64,000 bases of DNA from JALOLG01 sp963776935 (GTDB lineage: Bacteria > Actinomycetota > Acidimicrobiia > Acidimicrobiales > Ilumatobacteraceae). Positions within the stretch are counted from its first letter, which is position 1, and every line of letters begins with the position of its first letter. Made by a program: the position numbers and the translations under genes. The stretch is from contig CAVZOP010000001.1 of the NCBI GenBank assembly GCA_963776935.1, forward strand, positions 682,001 to 746,000, given 5' to 3'. Positions 18,132 through 27,522 of this stretch are shown one piece after another. The notes beneath the pieces are model-generated. The model worked only from the letters and a program-made list of their open reading frames with translations, was not told the DNA's origin and did no database searches.

Positions 18132-19261
18132 CTACGGGCGCGGCGAACGCGCGATGCGCCTGCTCGACACCGCACACGATCTCGTACCCGATCGTGCCCA
18201 GCCGGTCGGCCCATTCCTCGGCGCTGACACGCTGCGTCGCCCTGGCTCCCCGATCAGCACCACTTCGTCGCCGACCGCGACTCGGATCGTCGCCGACGTC
18301 GACCATCAGTTGATCCATCGTGACGACGCCGACGATCGGGCGGCGGCGGCCGCCGACGAGCACCTCGCCGCCGGTCTCGAACAGGCCGGCGCGGCACCCC
18401 GTCGGCGTACCCGATGGGGACCGTGGCGACGGTCGTGGAACGCGTCGAACGGTGGCGCAATCCGTACGAGATGCGCGACCCGGCCGGCGACCCGCTTGAC
18501 GGTACGAGACCCGCGCCCGCAGGCTCATCGCCGGGCGCAGCTCGCGGCAGAGGTGGTCGACGCCGTGCCCCGGCGAGATCCCATACATCGCGATCCCGGC
18601 TCGCACGAACGAGTACCGAGCCGCCGGGTGGGCCAAGGCGCCGGCCGAGTTGGCGGCGTGGATCGCTGGGCGTGACCGGGTTCGCCGGCAAGGCGGCCAG
18701 GACCGCTTCGAACGTGGCGAGTTGGTCGGTGGTCGCCGGGTCGGCGACATCGTCGGCGCTGGCGAGATGGGTCGCCACACCCCCCAGTCGAAGCCGCGGC
18801 GCATGTCGGAGGATGACCTCGGCGAGGCTGGGCGCGTCCTGCGGTGCGACACCGACCCGGTGCATGCCGGTGTCGATCTTGAGGTGCACGTCGATCCCGA
18901 CGCGATCCGACTGCTGCAGGTCGAGCGCGGCCAACGCCTCGACGTACGCACGGGTGTAGACCGTCGGGGTCAGGTGATGTTCGCCGATCCGAGCGACCTC
19001 GTCGAGCGGTTGCTCACTGAGCAGCAGGATCGGGGCGTCGATGCCCGCCGCGCGCAACTCGACACCTTCGTCGGCGAGGGCGACGCACAACCCGTCGGCG
19101 CCGGCCGCCAGCGCCGAGCGGGCGACGTCGATCGCGCCATGCCCGTAGCCGTCGGCCTTCACGACCGCCCAGACCGCCGAGGGCGATACCGCCCGGCACA
19201 GCACTTCGACGTTGTGCCGGATCGCGTCGTGGTCGATCTCCGCCCACGCCCAACGGCTCAC
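18132..19261 (-). CDS. alr: Alanine racemase (frameshifted)
   Basis: About 376 residues. A PLP enzyme making D-alanine for peptidoglycan. The PLP lysine is Lys35 in AVVKADGYGHGA; KIDTGMHRVGV, NSAGALAHP, ISYGLRHR, TVATVPIGYADGVPR and MDQLMVDVGDD are further family motifs, and the C-terminus is WADRLGTIGYEIVCGV. At least five shifts (near 18662, 18500, 18405, 18285-18245 and 18165) are required. The start GTG 19261 follows the nnr stop by 22 bases. The stop TAG at 18132 is inferred from the expected C-terminal length. Confidence 0.88.
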
Positions 19262-19283
19262 TCGCAGCCATCCATCGGGGCGG

Positions 19284-20639
19284 TCAGTCCAACGACGCGA
19301 GCGCGTCGGGAAGATGCGCCAGCAGGTCGCTCGCGACGAAACCGCGTGACGGCCCGAACGAGGCCGCGGCGGCGTGCAGCCACGCCCCGGCGGCCCCGGC
19401 CGTGAGGACGTCGATACCGGTCGCCGCCAGGGCGCCGATGATGCCGGCGAGCACATCGCCCGTCCCTGCCGTCGCCAGCCGCTGATCGCCGTTCACCACG
19501 AGTCGGGCATCGCCCGACGGCGACGCGACGACCGTCGTCGGTCCTTTCAGCAGCACGGTCGCGCCCGTGTCGGCCGCCAGTTGCCGGGCCGCGGCGAGGC
19601 GGTCGTCGCCCGGTCGGTGGCCGGTGAGCAACGCGTACTCGCCGTCGTGCGGGGTGAGGATCGTCGGGACCTCCCGCGACAGCAGCATCGTCGGCGCACC
19701 GTGCTCGTTCCATGCCAGGGCGAACAGCCCGTCGCCGTCGACCACGACCGGGACGATGGCGTCGATGACCAACTTCGTCACCGACGGAACGGTGTGGTCC
19801 TCGCGGCCGAGCCCTGGCCCGACGACGAGCGAGTGGAAGCGGTACAGGTCGTTCAGCACGGCGTCGGCCCAGTCGAACGACGGGATCCGCCGGGAGACCG
19901 CCTCGATCGGTGGATTCCCCTCGACGCCCGGGCTCGACACGTGCACCATGCCGGCGCCGGCACGCTGCGCCCCGGCGGTGACGAGATGGGCGGCTCCCGT
20001 CATGCCGGAGCTCCCGGCGACGACCCGCACCGCCTGTGCCCACTTGTGGGCGTTGCCGTCGCGCCGGCCGATCCACCGCGCCACGTCGGATGCCTCGACG
20101 ACATGGGCCGTCGCCGAGGAGACGTCGAGACCGATGTCGACCACTCGGACGTCGCCGGCGAGTTCACGACCCGTTCCGAGATAGAGGCCGGGCTTGGCCG
20201 CCGCGAACGTCACGGTGACGTCGGCGCGGAGCGTGCCGCCGTCCGCCGACCCGGTGTTGCCGTCGACCCCGCTCGGGATGTCGACCGCCAGCACCATCGC
20301 GTCGCCGATGGCGGGCGCCCGCCAGACACCGTGGAAGCCGGTGCCGAAGGCGGCGTCGATGACCAGGTCGGCCGGCGGCAGCACCGCTGGGCATGTCTCG
20401 ACCTCGAAGACGCGAACCTTGACGCCGCGCCCGGCGAGTCGTTCGGCGGCCACTCGTCCATCGGCCCCGTTGTTGCCCGGGCCGACGATCACGTTGACGA
20501 CCCGTCCGTACGTGCCGCCCAGCATCGACCGTGCGACGCGGGCGACGGCCGCACCCGCCCGATCGATGAGTTGCTCGGCCGGTTCCGGAGCGGCGGCGTC
20601 GATCGCCCGCATCTCGGCTGGGGTGACGACCGGGATCAC
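19284..20639 (-). CDS. nnr: Bifunctional NAD(P)H-hydrate epimerase / ADP-dependent dehydratase
   Basis: 451 residues, intact, from a GTG start. It repairs hydrated NADH and NADPH. The N-terminal YjeF-N half (about 1-200) has GPGNNGADG and the DAAFGTGFHGVWR region; the C-terminal ribokinase-like half has GPGLGRED, TPHDGEYALLTG and NGDQRLATAGTGDVLAG with the catalytic GTGD. It lies between acpS and alr, the usual actinobacterial order. Unlike the genes on its left it shows no frameshifts. Confidence 0.95.
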   Translation of the reverse strand: MIPVVTPAEMRAIDAAAPEPAEQLIDRAGAAVARVARSMLGGTYGRVVNVIVGPGNNGADGRVAAERLAGRGVKVRVFEVETCPAVLPPADLVIDAAFGTGFHGVWRAPAIGDAMVLAVDIPSGVDGNTGSADGGTLRADVTVTFAAAKPGLYLGTGRELAGDVRVVDIGLDVSSATAHVVEASDVARWIGRRDGNAHKWAQAVRVVAGSSGMTGAAHLVTAGAQRAGAGMVHVSSPGVEGNPPIEAVSRRIPSFDWADAVLNDLYRFHSLVVGPGLGREDHTVPSVTKLVIDAIVPVVVDGDGLFALAWNEHGAPTMLLSREVPTILTPHDGEYALLTGHRPGDDRLAAARQLAADTGATVLLKGPTTVVASPSGDARLVVNGDQRLATAGTGDVLAGIIGALAATGIDVLTAGAAGAWLHAAAASFGPSRGFVASDLLAHLPDALASLD

Positions 20640-20661
20640 GCCTGCAGCGTAGGACGCCGGT

Positions 20662-21027
20662 TCACTCGGCGACCACGTACGCCACCGCGACCAGGTCGGA
20701 GTGGCTGACGCTGAGATGCCAGCGGGTCACGCCGAGCTCGTCGGCCAGTTCGGCGGCTCGCCCGATGACGATCAGCGACGGCGCCCCGCTCGCCGCCCGC
20801 TGCACCGACACCTCGTGGAACCCGAACGCCCCGAGCCCCAGCCCCATCGCCTTCATCACTGCCTCGCGGGCGGCGAACCGAGCGGCCAACGACGGCACCG
20901 GGTCGGCCTTCGACGACACGTAGTCGAGCTCGGCGGCGGTGAACAGCCGTTCTCGCATCGAGGGCGTCCGGCGCAGCGATTGGCGGAAGCGCTCGATCTC
21001 GACGACGTCGATTCCGATCCCGATCAA
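20662..21027 (-). CDS. acpS: Holo-[acyl-carrier-protein] synthase
   Basis: 121 residues from TTG 21027. It transfers 4'-phosphopantetheine from CoA to ACP. Metal- and substrate-binding motifs are intact: IGIDVVEIERF at the start, AARFAAREAVMKAMG in the middle and HLSVSHSDLVAVAYVVAE at the end. A longer frame to 21117 overlaps the upstream gene and is not homologous. The gap to the preceding glmS-like stop is 16 bases, so they probably share a message. Confidence 0.93.
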   Translation of the reverse strand: MIGIGIDVVEIERFRQSLRRTPSMRERLFTAAELDYVSSKADPVPSLAARFAAREAVMKAMGLGLGAFGFHEVSVQRAASGAPSLIVIGRAAELADELGVTRWHLSVSHSDLVAVAYVVAE

Positions 21028-21043
21028 CGGCTGGCCCGTTCGG

Positions 21044-24000
21044 TCAACCAGACGTCCGCCAGTAGTCGGCGGTCTCGGAGATCGGCCGGATGAGCAGGTC
21101 GGCCACCGGCAGGTCACCCAGGATCGATTGGTCGAACGAGCCCTCGGTCTCAGCCACCCAGTCGACGAGGCGCTCGTAGCGGTTGTCGTATCCCTGCAGC
21201 ACCGAGCGCATCGTCGGCGGATCGAGGCGGTCGTGGAACCGCACGTGCAGCAGCGTGATGCCGACGCACGTCGTGGCCTTGACCTCCGGCACGAAGATCA
21301 GCGTGCGGCCGTCGCCTCGACCACGGGCGACGAGCACGTTGCGCTCGTCGGCGACGCGGCGCTTGGTGCCGACGAGTTGCGAGTTGCGTTCGACACGGCT
21401 CGGCACGTCCCTGGAGATCCCGCCGCGATCGACGATCGTGATCGTCGAGCCGTCGATGCCGTACCGGGTGAAGCCGACCACCTCGTCGACGGCGGCGTCG
21501 AGCTCGGCCAGCACCTTGAGGGCGCGGTAGCTGAGCACGTCGCGCCCGGCCCCCGCTCCCAGCACGGCCTGCACGAGCGCCCGGTGCAAGATCCCCTCGT
21601 CGCTGCGGGAGATCCCGACGGTGACGGTCTTGGCCTGGTGCTTGATGGCGTCGATCGGCCGGGTCAGCTCCTCGATCGCGTGTGTCAGCGCGGTCACGAC
21701 CTCTTCGATGAGCGCCGCCGGGGTGCCGACCTTGCCCGACTCACGCTGGTACGCCTCGACCGGTGCGTCCGACATCAGGTCGCGGAGCAGCCCCGACAAC
21801 CTGACCGCGGTGCTGGCCTCGAGATGGCCGTTGTAGTAGCCGTCGCGGAGCGCATCGAGGTACCGATCGACCATCGGCGGCAGGCTGGCGGCGATCGTGG
21901 CGAGCATCTCGTCGCTGTCCGATCCGGTGGCAACGGCCCGTTCGATCGCCTCGCGCGCCTCGCGGAGCGGCCGCGCCGACGCATCGATCGCGAGTGCCGC
22001 CTCGTACCCGAAGATGTGACCGACCATCGCCGACAGGATGAACCCGAGGGCGGGGTCGACGTGCGGCACCGAGATCGTCGCGGCCGACGCGTACCTCGTG
22101 TCGCCCTCGTCGGCGACGACGATCGGTGTTGCCTTGTGGGAGCGGAAGATCGCGGTCTCCTTGGCGACGTCGTCGGCGGTGCTCCCCCGCAACCCGGCCG
22201 CGCACACGATGATCAGCGGTTCCGACGACAGGTCGATGTGCTTCTTGTCCTCGGTGGCGTCGCAGGCGATCGACTTGTAGCAGAGCTCGCTGAGCTTGAT
22301 CCGGATCTCCTCGGCGGCCACCCGGTTGGGCCCGTTGCCGACGACCGCCCAGTACCGCTTCGCCGGCGCGAAGCGTCGCGCCGCGTCGGCGATCGAGTCG
22401 CGGTTGGCGATGACCTTCAGCATCGCGTCGGGGATCTGCCGCAGCGCGTGGAGCAACGCGTCGCGACGCTTGACGCTGCCGAGGCCGGCGGCTTCCGAGA
22501 TCGCGCAGGCCAGGAGAGCGCCACCGGCGACCTGGGCGTAGAACGCCTTCGTCGAGGCGACGCTCATCTCGACATCGCGACCGTCCGACGTGTACAGGAT
22601 GCCGTCGGCCTTGTCGACCAGGTCGCTCCCGCGGCGGTTGACGATCCCGAGCACCGCTGCACCACGGCCGCGCAGCAGGTCGACGGTGCGGTTGGTGTCG
22701 GTCGTGGTTCCGCTCTGGCTGACGGCGATGGCGAGCGTGTCGCTCATGTCGAGGCGCATGCTGAACCCCGACAGTTCGGTCGCCGTGATCGCGTCGATGT
22801 CGAGGCTGCCGTCGCACAGCTCGTCGAGGATCGCCGCCGTGCTCTGCCCGGCGACCGCGGCGGTCCCCTGCCCGATCACACGGATCCGCGTGATGGTGCC
22901 GGCCGCCAGCCGCGCCGCGACCGAATCGGGGAAGGCCCGGCTGCCGACCTCGGCGTGCAGCACGCCGTCGCGCTCGACGATCTTGCCGCGCAACGTCTTG
23001 CGGAAGCTCTCGGGTGCCTCGCCGATCTCCTTCCAGAGGTAGTGCGGGGAGTCACCGCGGTCGATGTCGCGGGTGGTCACCTCGGCGGTGATGATCTCGT
23101 CCTCGCCGACGGGAATCTCGGTGCCGTCGTAACGGAGTCGGTGGACGGCGCTGAAATCCCCTCCGTCTGCGCCGTCGAGCACGACGATCTCACCGCCGTG
23201 CTCGCCGTCGAGGCGGAGGTAGCGGCTCGTCTCCTCGACCACGCCGTACGGCTCACTGGCGACGATGTAGCAGTCGTCGGCGAACCCGATGGAGAGGCCC
23301 TGGCCACTCCCACGCAGCGCGAGCAGCAACGTGTTCGGCGCAGTGGCGCTGGCGGCGCCGATGGCGACGGAACCGTCGAAGGCCGCGACCGTGCGGCGGA
23401 ACGACTCGACGAGCGAGTTCCCGGCGAGCGCGTGACGGGCGACCAACGCCGGGATCACCTTGGCATCGGTGGTGATCTGGCCGTGGATGCGCAACCCGTG
23501 CTCGACCCGCAGGTCGGCGTGGTTGTCGACGTCGCCATTGAGGGCGGCCACGACGTACGGACCCGGGTCCTCGCCACCACTCCGTTCGAGCTCCTCGCTG
23601 TTGAGCGGATGGGTGTTGGGCTCGGAGATGATGCCGACACTCGCCCAGCGCGTGTGCCCGAGCACGGCGACCTGCACATCGGGCGCGGCCAGCGCGCGTC
23701 GCAGCACGGCGTCCTTGGCGACGGCGGTGCGGAGCACGCGGGTGTTGTCGCCGAGCTCACCGATCTCGGCGGCCGCCTTGTAGACGAACGACAGGCAGCC
23801 GTCGATCCAGCGCACCGACTCGGACTGGTACAGCGGATCCGTGCCCCGCCCGGCCAGCAGCCCGGCGACGCTCGGGTCGGATTCGTCGAGCCCGTGGTTC
23901 CACACGAACAGGTGCAGACCGGCGGAGTCTCGGCCGCGCACCTCGAGCCGGTCGATCGCCGACAACGCCCGCTGAACGGCGAGATAGCCGGCCATCGCGC

Positions 24001-24406
24001 CAACCGACGCGTCGCGCCCGGCGAGCAGCGAGACCTCGCGGGCGGTGCGCAGCCGGTCGTGACGGATCGCCCACGACGCATCACGCAAGGCGACAAGGTG
24101 GGCGCTCGCCGCCTCGATCTCGTCGACGCCGACGACCCCGGTTTCGATCTGGTCGTCGACCTCGTCGGCGAAGGCCTCGAGCTCGTCGAGCCGGCTCTCG
24201 ACCCGGGACACCAGCTCGTGATGGTCGGCGAGGGCGAGGAGACCAGGCAACCCGCGCAGCCGAGCGTCGACGTCGCCGACGGCCACCGCGACCGCCGCCA
24301 CGTCGGGACGCGCACCGAGTGCGGCGTCGAGCCCGGCGACGATCTCGTCGGCGGTTGGAACGGGGAGCGTCGGGGGACGGCTCACGATGCCGACGATGCC
24401 GCACAT
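21044..24406 (-). CDS. Long GlmS-like glutamine amidotransferase/SIS protein (1120 residues)
   Basis: Built like glucosamine-6-phosphate synthase but nearly twice its 610 residues. The Ntn amidotransferase has the nucleophile Cys2 (MCGIVGI), RGRDSAG 157-163, GHTRWASVG 250-258 (Arg253), NGDVDNH 290-296 and Asp314. About 110 extra, largely helical residues sit between the first strand and RGRDSAG. SIS 1 has SQSGTTTDT near 563-571; SIS 2 has EEIRIKLSELCY and DKKHIDLSS (His723 in the place of the isomerase His504). AKTVTV at 925-930 matches the canonical C-tail AKSVTVE with its catalytic lysine. A further 190 residues of no family I recognise follow. Probable role: glucosamine-6-phosphate formation for cell wall, supported by glmM nearby; another sugar phosphate is possible. 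Confidence 0.85.
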   Translation of the reverse strand: MCGIVGIVSRPPTLPVPTADEIVAGLDAALGARPDVAAVAVAVGDVDARLRGLPGLLALADHHELVSRVESRLDELEAFADEVDDQIETGVVGVDEIEAASAHLVALRDASWAIRHDRLRTAREVSLLAGRDASVGAMAGYLAVQRALSAIDRLEVRGRDSAGLHLFVWNHGLDESDPSVAGLLAGRGTDPLYQSESVRWIDGCLSFVYKAAAEIGELGDNTRVLRTAVAKDAVLRRALAAPDVQVAVLGHTRWASVGIISEPNTHPLNSEELERSGGEDPGPYVVAALNGDVDNHADLRVEHGLRIHGQITTDAKVIPALVARHALAGNSLVESFRRTVAAFDGSVAIGAASATAPNTLLLALRGSGQGLSIGFADDCYIVASEPYGVVEETSRYLRLDGEHGGEIVVLDGADGGDFSAVHRLRYDGTEIPVGEDEIITAEVTTRDIDRGDSPHYLWKEIGEAPESFRKTLRGKIVERDGVLHAEVGSRAFPDSVAARLAAGTITRIRVIGQGTAAVAGQSTAAILDELCDGSLDIDAITATELSGFSMRLDMSDTLAIAVSQSGTTTDTNRTVDLLRGRGAAVLGIVNRRGSDLVDKADGILYTSDGRDVEMSVASTKAFYAQVAGGALLACAISEAAGLGSVKRRDALLHALRQIPDAMLKVIANRDSIADAARRFAPAKRYWAVVGNGPNRVAAEEIRIKLSELCYKSIACDATEDKKHIDLSSEPLIIVCAAGLRGSTADDVAKETAIFRSHKATPIVVADEGDTRYASAATISVPHVDPALGFILSAMVGHIFGYEAALAIDASARPLREAREAIERAVATGSDSDEMLATIAASLPPMVDRYLDALRDGYYNGHLEASTAVRLSGLLRDLMSDAPVEAYQRESGKVGTPAALIEEVVTALTHAIEELTRPIDAIKHQAKTVTVGISRSDEGILHRALVQAVLGAGAGRDVLSYRALKVLAELDAAVDEVVGFTRYGIDGSTITIVDRGGISRDVPSRVERNSQLVGTKRRVADERNVLVARGRGDGRTLIFVPEVKATTCVGITLLHVRFHDRLDPPTMRSVLQGYDNRYERLVDWVAETEGSFDQSILGDLPVADLLIRPISETADYWRTSG

Positions 24407-24647
24407 GGGCTTCCAGGCTACTGACGTCTGCCACCACCCAAGCCGCGGCGGTCGCGCGCCTGCTACGTCCAGGCCACGTCTCGACCGTTGCGTCGAAGAC
24501 GCTCCGCTGCCGCACCGGAGGATCTCGACGCAGGGTCTGAAACGCCATGCGCCACAGCGAGAACCGATGCGACGCGGGCGACGTACCAACCGCCTGGACG
24601 TCCCCATCCCGACGTCCCCCGCCGAAACAGCACGAAGGAGAACGACG

Positions 24648-25661
24648 ATGATCACCGAAGCATCCGCCGACCGGAACGAGACCACATCGGACGCAGGCGA
24701 CACCGCCGTCGACGAGCAGACGTCGAGCCGGCGCCGGTTGCTCCGGACGCTCGCACTCGGTGCCGCGGGCGCTGCGGCGGCCGGGGCCGCCGTTGCTGTC
24801 GGCGACTCCGGTACCGCGGCCGCGGCCGACGGCGACCCCCTGCTGGTCGGGGCAACCAACGCTCACACATCGGCGACGAACGTCAACTACGGCGGCGCCA
24901 CGCAGGCGGCGAGCTTCAACATCCAGTCCGGCGACCAGACGGCCGCCAACGACGGGATCCTGAACGGCCTGTTCGCCAACGCCGGCACCACGCTGCTCGG
25001 TGTCGCCAGCGGCAACGGCAACCAGAACATCGGGATCACCGGCTGGAGCAAGAAGCCGCTCGGCACCGGTGTCGTCGGCTTCACCGGCGGCGCCGGCGCG
25101 TACGGCGGCGAGTTCTTCGGTGGTCTCGCCGAGGTCCGCCTGCGGCCCGGCGGCGAGGCGCCGATCACGCTCACCAACGCCCACGCGGTCGGCGAGCTCT
25201 ACGAGGACGCCACGGGCGAGCTGTGGCTGTGCACCGCCGCCGGCTCGCCCGGCACGTGGCGCCAGATCGCCGGGCCGACCACGGCCGGCGCGTTCCACGC
25301 CATCAGCCCACGTCGCGTGTACGACAGCCGTGAGGTCCCGGCCGGCAAGCTCGCTCCGAACGAGGACCGGGTGCTGTCGGTCGCCAACTCGACCGATGGG
25401 ACGCTGGACGTCGTTCCGCCCTTCGCCACCGCCGTGACGCTCACGTTCACGGTTACCGGCACGGAAGGCACGTTCGGCTACGTCTCCGTTCGACCGGAAG
25501 GGACGCCGTACCAGAACACCTCGAGCATCAACTGGTTCGGACCCGATCAGAACCTGGCGACCACGGTCGTCACCGCGCTCGGTGGCGATCGCCAGATCAG
25601 CGTGCTGGGTGCGGTGGCACGAACCCACATCGTCATCGACGTCGTCGGCTTCTACCGCTGA
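24648..25661 (+). CDS. Tat-exported surface protein with beta-rich C-terminal domain
   Basis: 337 residues from ATG 24648, with AAGGAG 8 bases upstream. A twin-arginine signal (SSRRRLLRTLALGAAG, then an Ala/Gly-rich hydrophobic stretch to AAAA) lies at about 25-65. The middle, 70-220, is Gly/Asn-rich with beta-helix-like repeats (NIGITGWSKKPLGTGVVGF, GAYGGEFFG). The last 110 residues begin RVYDSRE and end HIVIDVVGFYR, a domain found in many secreted actinobacterial proteins that I believe is structural or adhesive. No catalytic residues are evident. It is divergent from the glmS-like gene across 241 bases in which I see no clear element. Confidence 0.72.
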   Translation: MITEASADRNETTSDAGDTAVDEQTSSRRRLLRTLALGAAGAAAAGAAVAVGDSGTAAAADGDPLLVGATNAHTSATNVNYGGATQAASFNIQSGDQTAANDGILNGLFANAGTTLLGVASGNGNQNIGITGWSKKPLGTGVVGFTGGAGAYGGEFFGGLAEVRLRPGGEAPITLTNAHAVGELYEDATGELWLCTAAGSPGTWRQIAGPTTAGAFHAISPRRVYDSREVPAGKLAPNEDRVLSVANSTDGTLDVVPPFATAVTLTFTVTGTEGTFGYVSVRPEGTPYQNTSSINWFGPDQNLATTVVTALGGDRQISVLGAVARTHIVIDVVGFYR

Positions 25662-25698
25662 TCTGGCGGGACTGACGGATCTGGCGGGATCTGGCGGG
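25661..25698. repeat. Short direct repeats after the Tat protein gene
   Basis: ATCTGGCGGG occurs three times (25661-25670, 25679-25688, 25689-25698), followed by GGCGGGCGG-rich low-complexity sequence up to the terminator hairpin. Confidence 0.6.
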
Positions 25699-25729
25699 GA
25701 CGGCGGGCGGCGGGAACGGCGGGCGGTGG

Positions 25730-25755
25730 ACGGGTAGCCAGTGCTGCCTACCCGT
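25730..25755. terminator. Hairpin between convergent genes
   Basis: ACGGGTAG (25730-25737) pairs with CTACCCGT (25748-25755) over a 10-base loop. It spans the glmM stop codon and lies 69 bases past the Tat protein stop. It has no T-tract, so its role as terminator is inferred from position. Confidence 0.4.
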
Positions 25756-27061
25756 AGCGAGATTCGACGAGGCCGGCGAGGCCATTCGCGGTGGAGCGGG
25801 CGAGCTCCTCGGTCGGCGCCTCGACCATGACGCGCACGAGCGGCTCGGTGCCGCTCGTGCGCACGAGGATCCGACCCGTGCTCCCAAGGGCACGGCCGGC
25901 CTCGTCGATCTCGGCGGACAACAACTCGGCGATGTCGGGCACTTGGCCAGACACCCGGACGTTGACGAGGACCTGCGGCAGCTGCGTCATCGACTCGTCG
26001 GCGAGCACACTCAGCGGGCGACCGGAACGGGCGACGACGTCGAGCAGGACGAGGCCGGTGACGAGCCCGTCGCCGGTCGACGCCCGGTCGTGGAAGATCA
26101 CGTGCCCGCTCTGCTCGCCACCGAGCGAGTAGTGGCCCTGTTGCAGCGCCTCGAGCACATACCGGTCGCCGACTGCGGTCTCGACCACCTCGACCCCGGC
26201 CTCGGCCATCGCCAGCCGGAACCCGAGGTTCGTCATGACCGTGACGACCACGGTGTCGTCGCGCAGCAGGCCCCTCGCGCGCATGTCGACGGCGCAGATG
26301 GCGAGCACGTGATCGCCGTCGATGATCCGGCCCATCTCGTCGACCGCGATCAGCCGATCGCCGTCGCCGTCGACGGCGAGGCCGGCGAAGGCGCCCTGCT
26401 CGACGACCATTCGGGCCAGCCCGGCCGGCTCGGTGGCACCGCACTCGCGGTTGATGTTGGTGCCGTCCGGCGTGGCGTTGATCAACAGCACCTCGGCCCC
26501 GGCCCGCGTGAAGACCTCTCCGGCGACCTCGAAAGCGGCGCCGTTGGCGGCGTCGACGACGATCTTCATCCCACCGAGCGAGCGTCCCTCGAGCGCGGTC
26601 ACGACGTGGTCGACATAGAGGGCCCGGTCGTTGATCGCCCACGAGTCGACGATCACACCGGATTCACCGGCGGGCTCTCCCAACACTGACAGCTCGGCCT
26701 CGATCAGCTGCTCGACCTCGTCGGGGAGCTTGTTGCCGCTCGGCGAGAACAGCTTGATGCCGTTGTCCTCGTACGGGTTGTGCGACGCCGACACGACGGC
26801 GCCGATCCCACCCAGCCGCGCCGCGTGGTAGGCGATGGCGGGTGTCGGTGCGACGCCGAGCCGGTGCACCTCCAAGCCTTCCGAGGCGAGACCGGCGACG
26901 AGCGCCGCCTCGAGCATCGGGGTCGACCGGCGCGTGTCACCACCGACGACCGCACACGTCGCGCCGAGCACGCGAGCCGCGGCGCGGCCGAGATCGAGCG
27001 CGAACGACGGCGTCAGCTCGGTGTTGGCGACCCCCCGGATCCCGTCCGTGCCGAAGCGCAT
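25748..27061 (-). CDS. glmM: Phosphoglucosamine mutase
   Basis: 437 residues, full length. It interconverts glucosamine-6-phosphate and glucosamine-1-phosphate for UDP-GlcNAc. The phosphoserine loop is SASHNPYEDNGIK, the metal loop DGDGDRLIAVD, and the sugar loop GGEQSGHVIF; the C-terminal phosphate-binding RTSGTEPLVRVMVEA is intact. It follows rpsI by 41 bases and may be the last gene of the rplM-rpsI transcript. A glmS-like gene lies 1.3 kb on, beyond a divergent gene. Confidence 0.96.
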   Translation of the reverse strand: MRFGTDGIRGVANTELTPSFALDLGRAAARVLGATCAVVGGDTRRSTPMLEAALVAGLASEGLEVHRLGVAPTPAIAYHAARLGGIGAVVSASHNPYEDNGIKLFSPSGNKLPDEVEQLIEAELSVLGEPAGESGVIVDSWAINDRALYVDHVVTALEGRSLGGMKIVVDAANGAAFEVAGEVFTRAGAEVLLINATPDGTNINRECGATEPAGLARMVVEQGAFAGLAVDGDGDRLIAVDEMGRIIDGDHVLAICAVDMRARGLLRDDTVVVTVMTNLGFRLAMAEAGVEVVETAVGDRYVLEALQQGHYSLGGEQSGHVIFHDRASTGDGLVTGLVLLDVVARSGRPLSVLADESMTQLPQVLVNVRVSGQVPDIAELLSAEIDEAGRALGSTGRILVRTSGTEPLVRVMVEAPTEELARSTANGLAGLVESRYG

Positions 27062-27102
27062 GCGTCCGCGACCGCCCTGGCGCAGATCCGGCCCAGGGCC
27101 GA

Positions 27103-27495
27103 TCAGCGCTTGGTGAACTGCGGGGCTTTGCGAGCCTTCTTGAGGCCGTACTTCTTGCTCTCCTTGCGACGTGGGTCGCGGGTGAGCAGCCCGGCCTTCT
27201 TGAGCGCCGCCCGCATGTCGGGGTCGGTCTCGACCAGCGAGCGGGCGATCGCCATGCGCAGGGCGCCGGCCTGACCGCTCACGCCGCCACCGTGGATCGA
27301 CGCGTCGATGTCGAACGACTCCATCCGGTCGGCGACCCGCAACGGCTCTGACACCGCCATCCGCTGGGAGGCGGTCGGGAAGTACACCTCGAACGGGCGG
27401 CCGTTGATCGTCAGCTGACCGGTGCCGTGACGCAGCCGGGCGCGCGCAACGGCTTCCTTGCGGCGGCCAGTGGTCTGGGTGAGCGGTGTTGCCAT
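27103..27495 (-). CDS. rpsI: 30S ribosomal protein S9
   Basis: 130 residues. The C-terminal tail ends RKAPQFTKR, the basic extension that reaches the P-site tRNA. GRRKEAVARARL near the N-terminus and HGGGVSGQAGALRMAIARSL are S9 signatures. It follows rplM by 27 bases, the conserved L13-S9 pair. Confidence 0.97.
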   Translation of the reverse strand: MATPLTQTTGRRKEAVARARLRHGTGQLTINGRPFEVYFPTASQRMAVSEPLRVADRMESFDIDASIHGGGVSGQAGALRMAIARSLVETDPDMRAALKKAGLLTRDPRRKESKKYGLKKARKAPQFTKR

Positions 27496-27522
27496 GATCA
27501 GTACCTCAACGTTCGAACAGGG

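Noticed and set aside
20939..24424. A plus-strand open frame of 1161 codons opposite the glmS-like gene
   Set aside because: It is the antisense shadow of a high-GC gene; its translation is Arg/Asp/Val-rich with no domain, while the minus strand has a complete, motif-bearing enzyme.
24407..24647. Riboswitch or glmS-type ribozyme before the glmS-like gene
   Set aside because: I see no conserved ribozyme core or pairing pattern in these 241 bases, and the gene's ATG follows a TAGCCT hexamer by only a few bases, leaving no room for a long leader.
24081..26642. A minus-strand open frame of 853 codons spanning the Tat protein gene and parts of glmM and the glmS-like gene
   Set aside because: It runs in the wrong frame of two real genes and antisense to a third; composition is Arg/Gly-rich noise.
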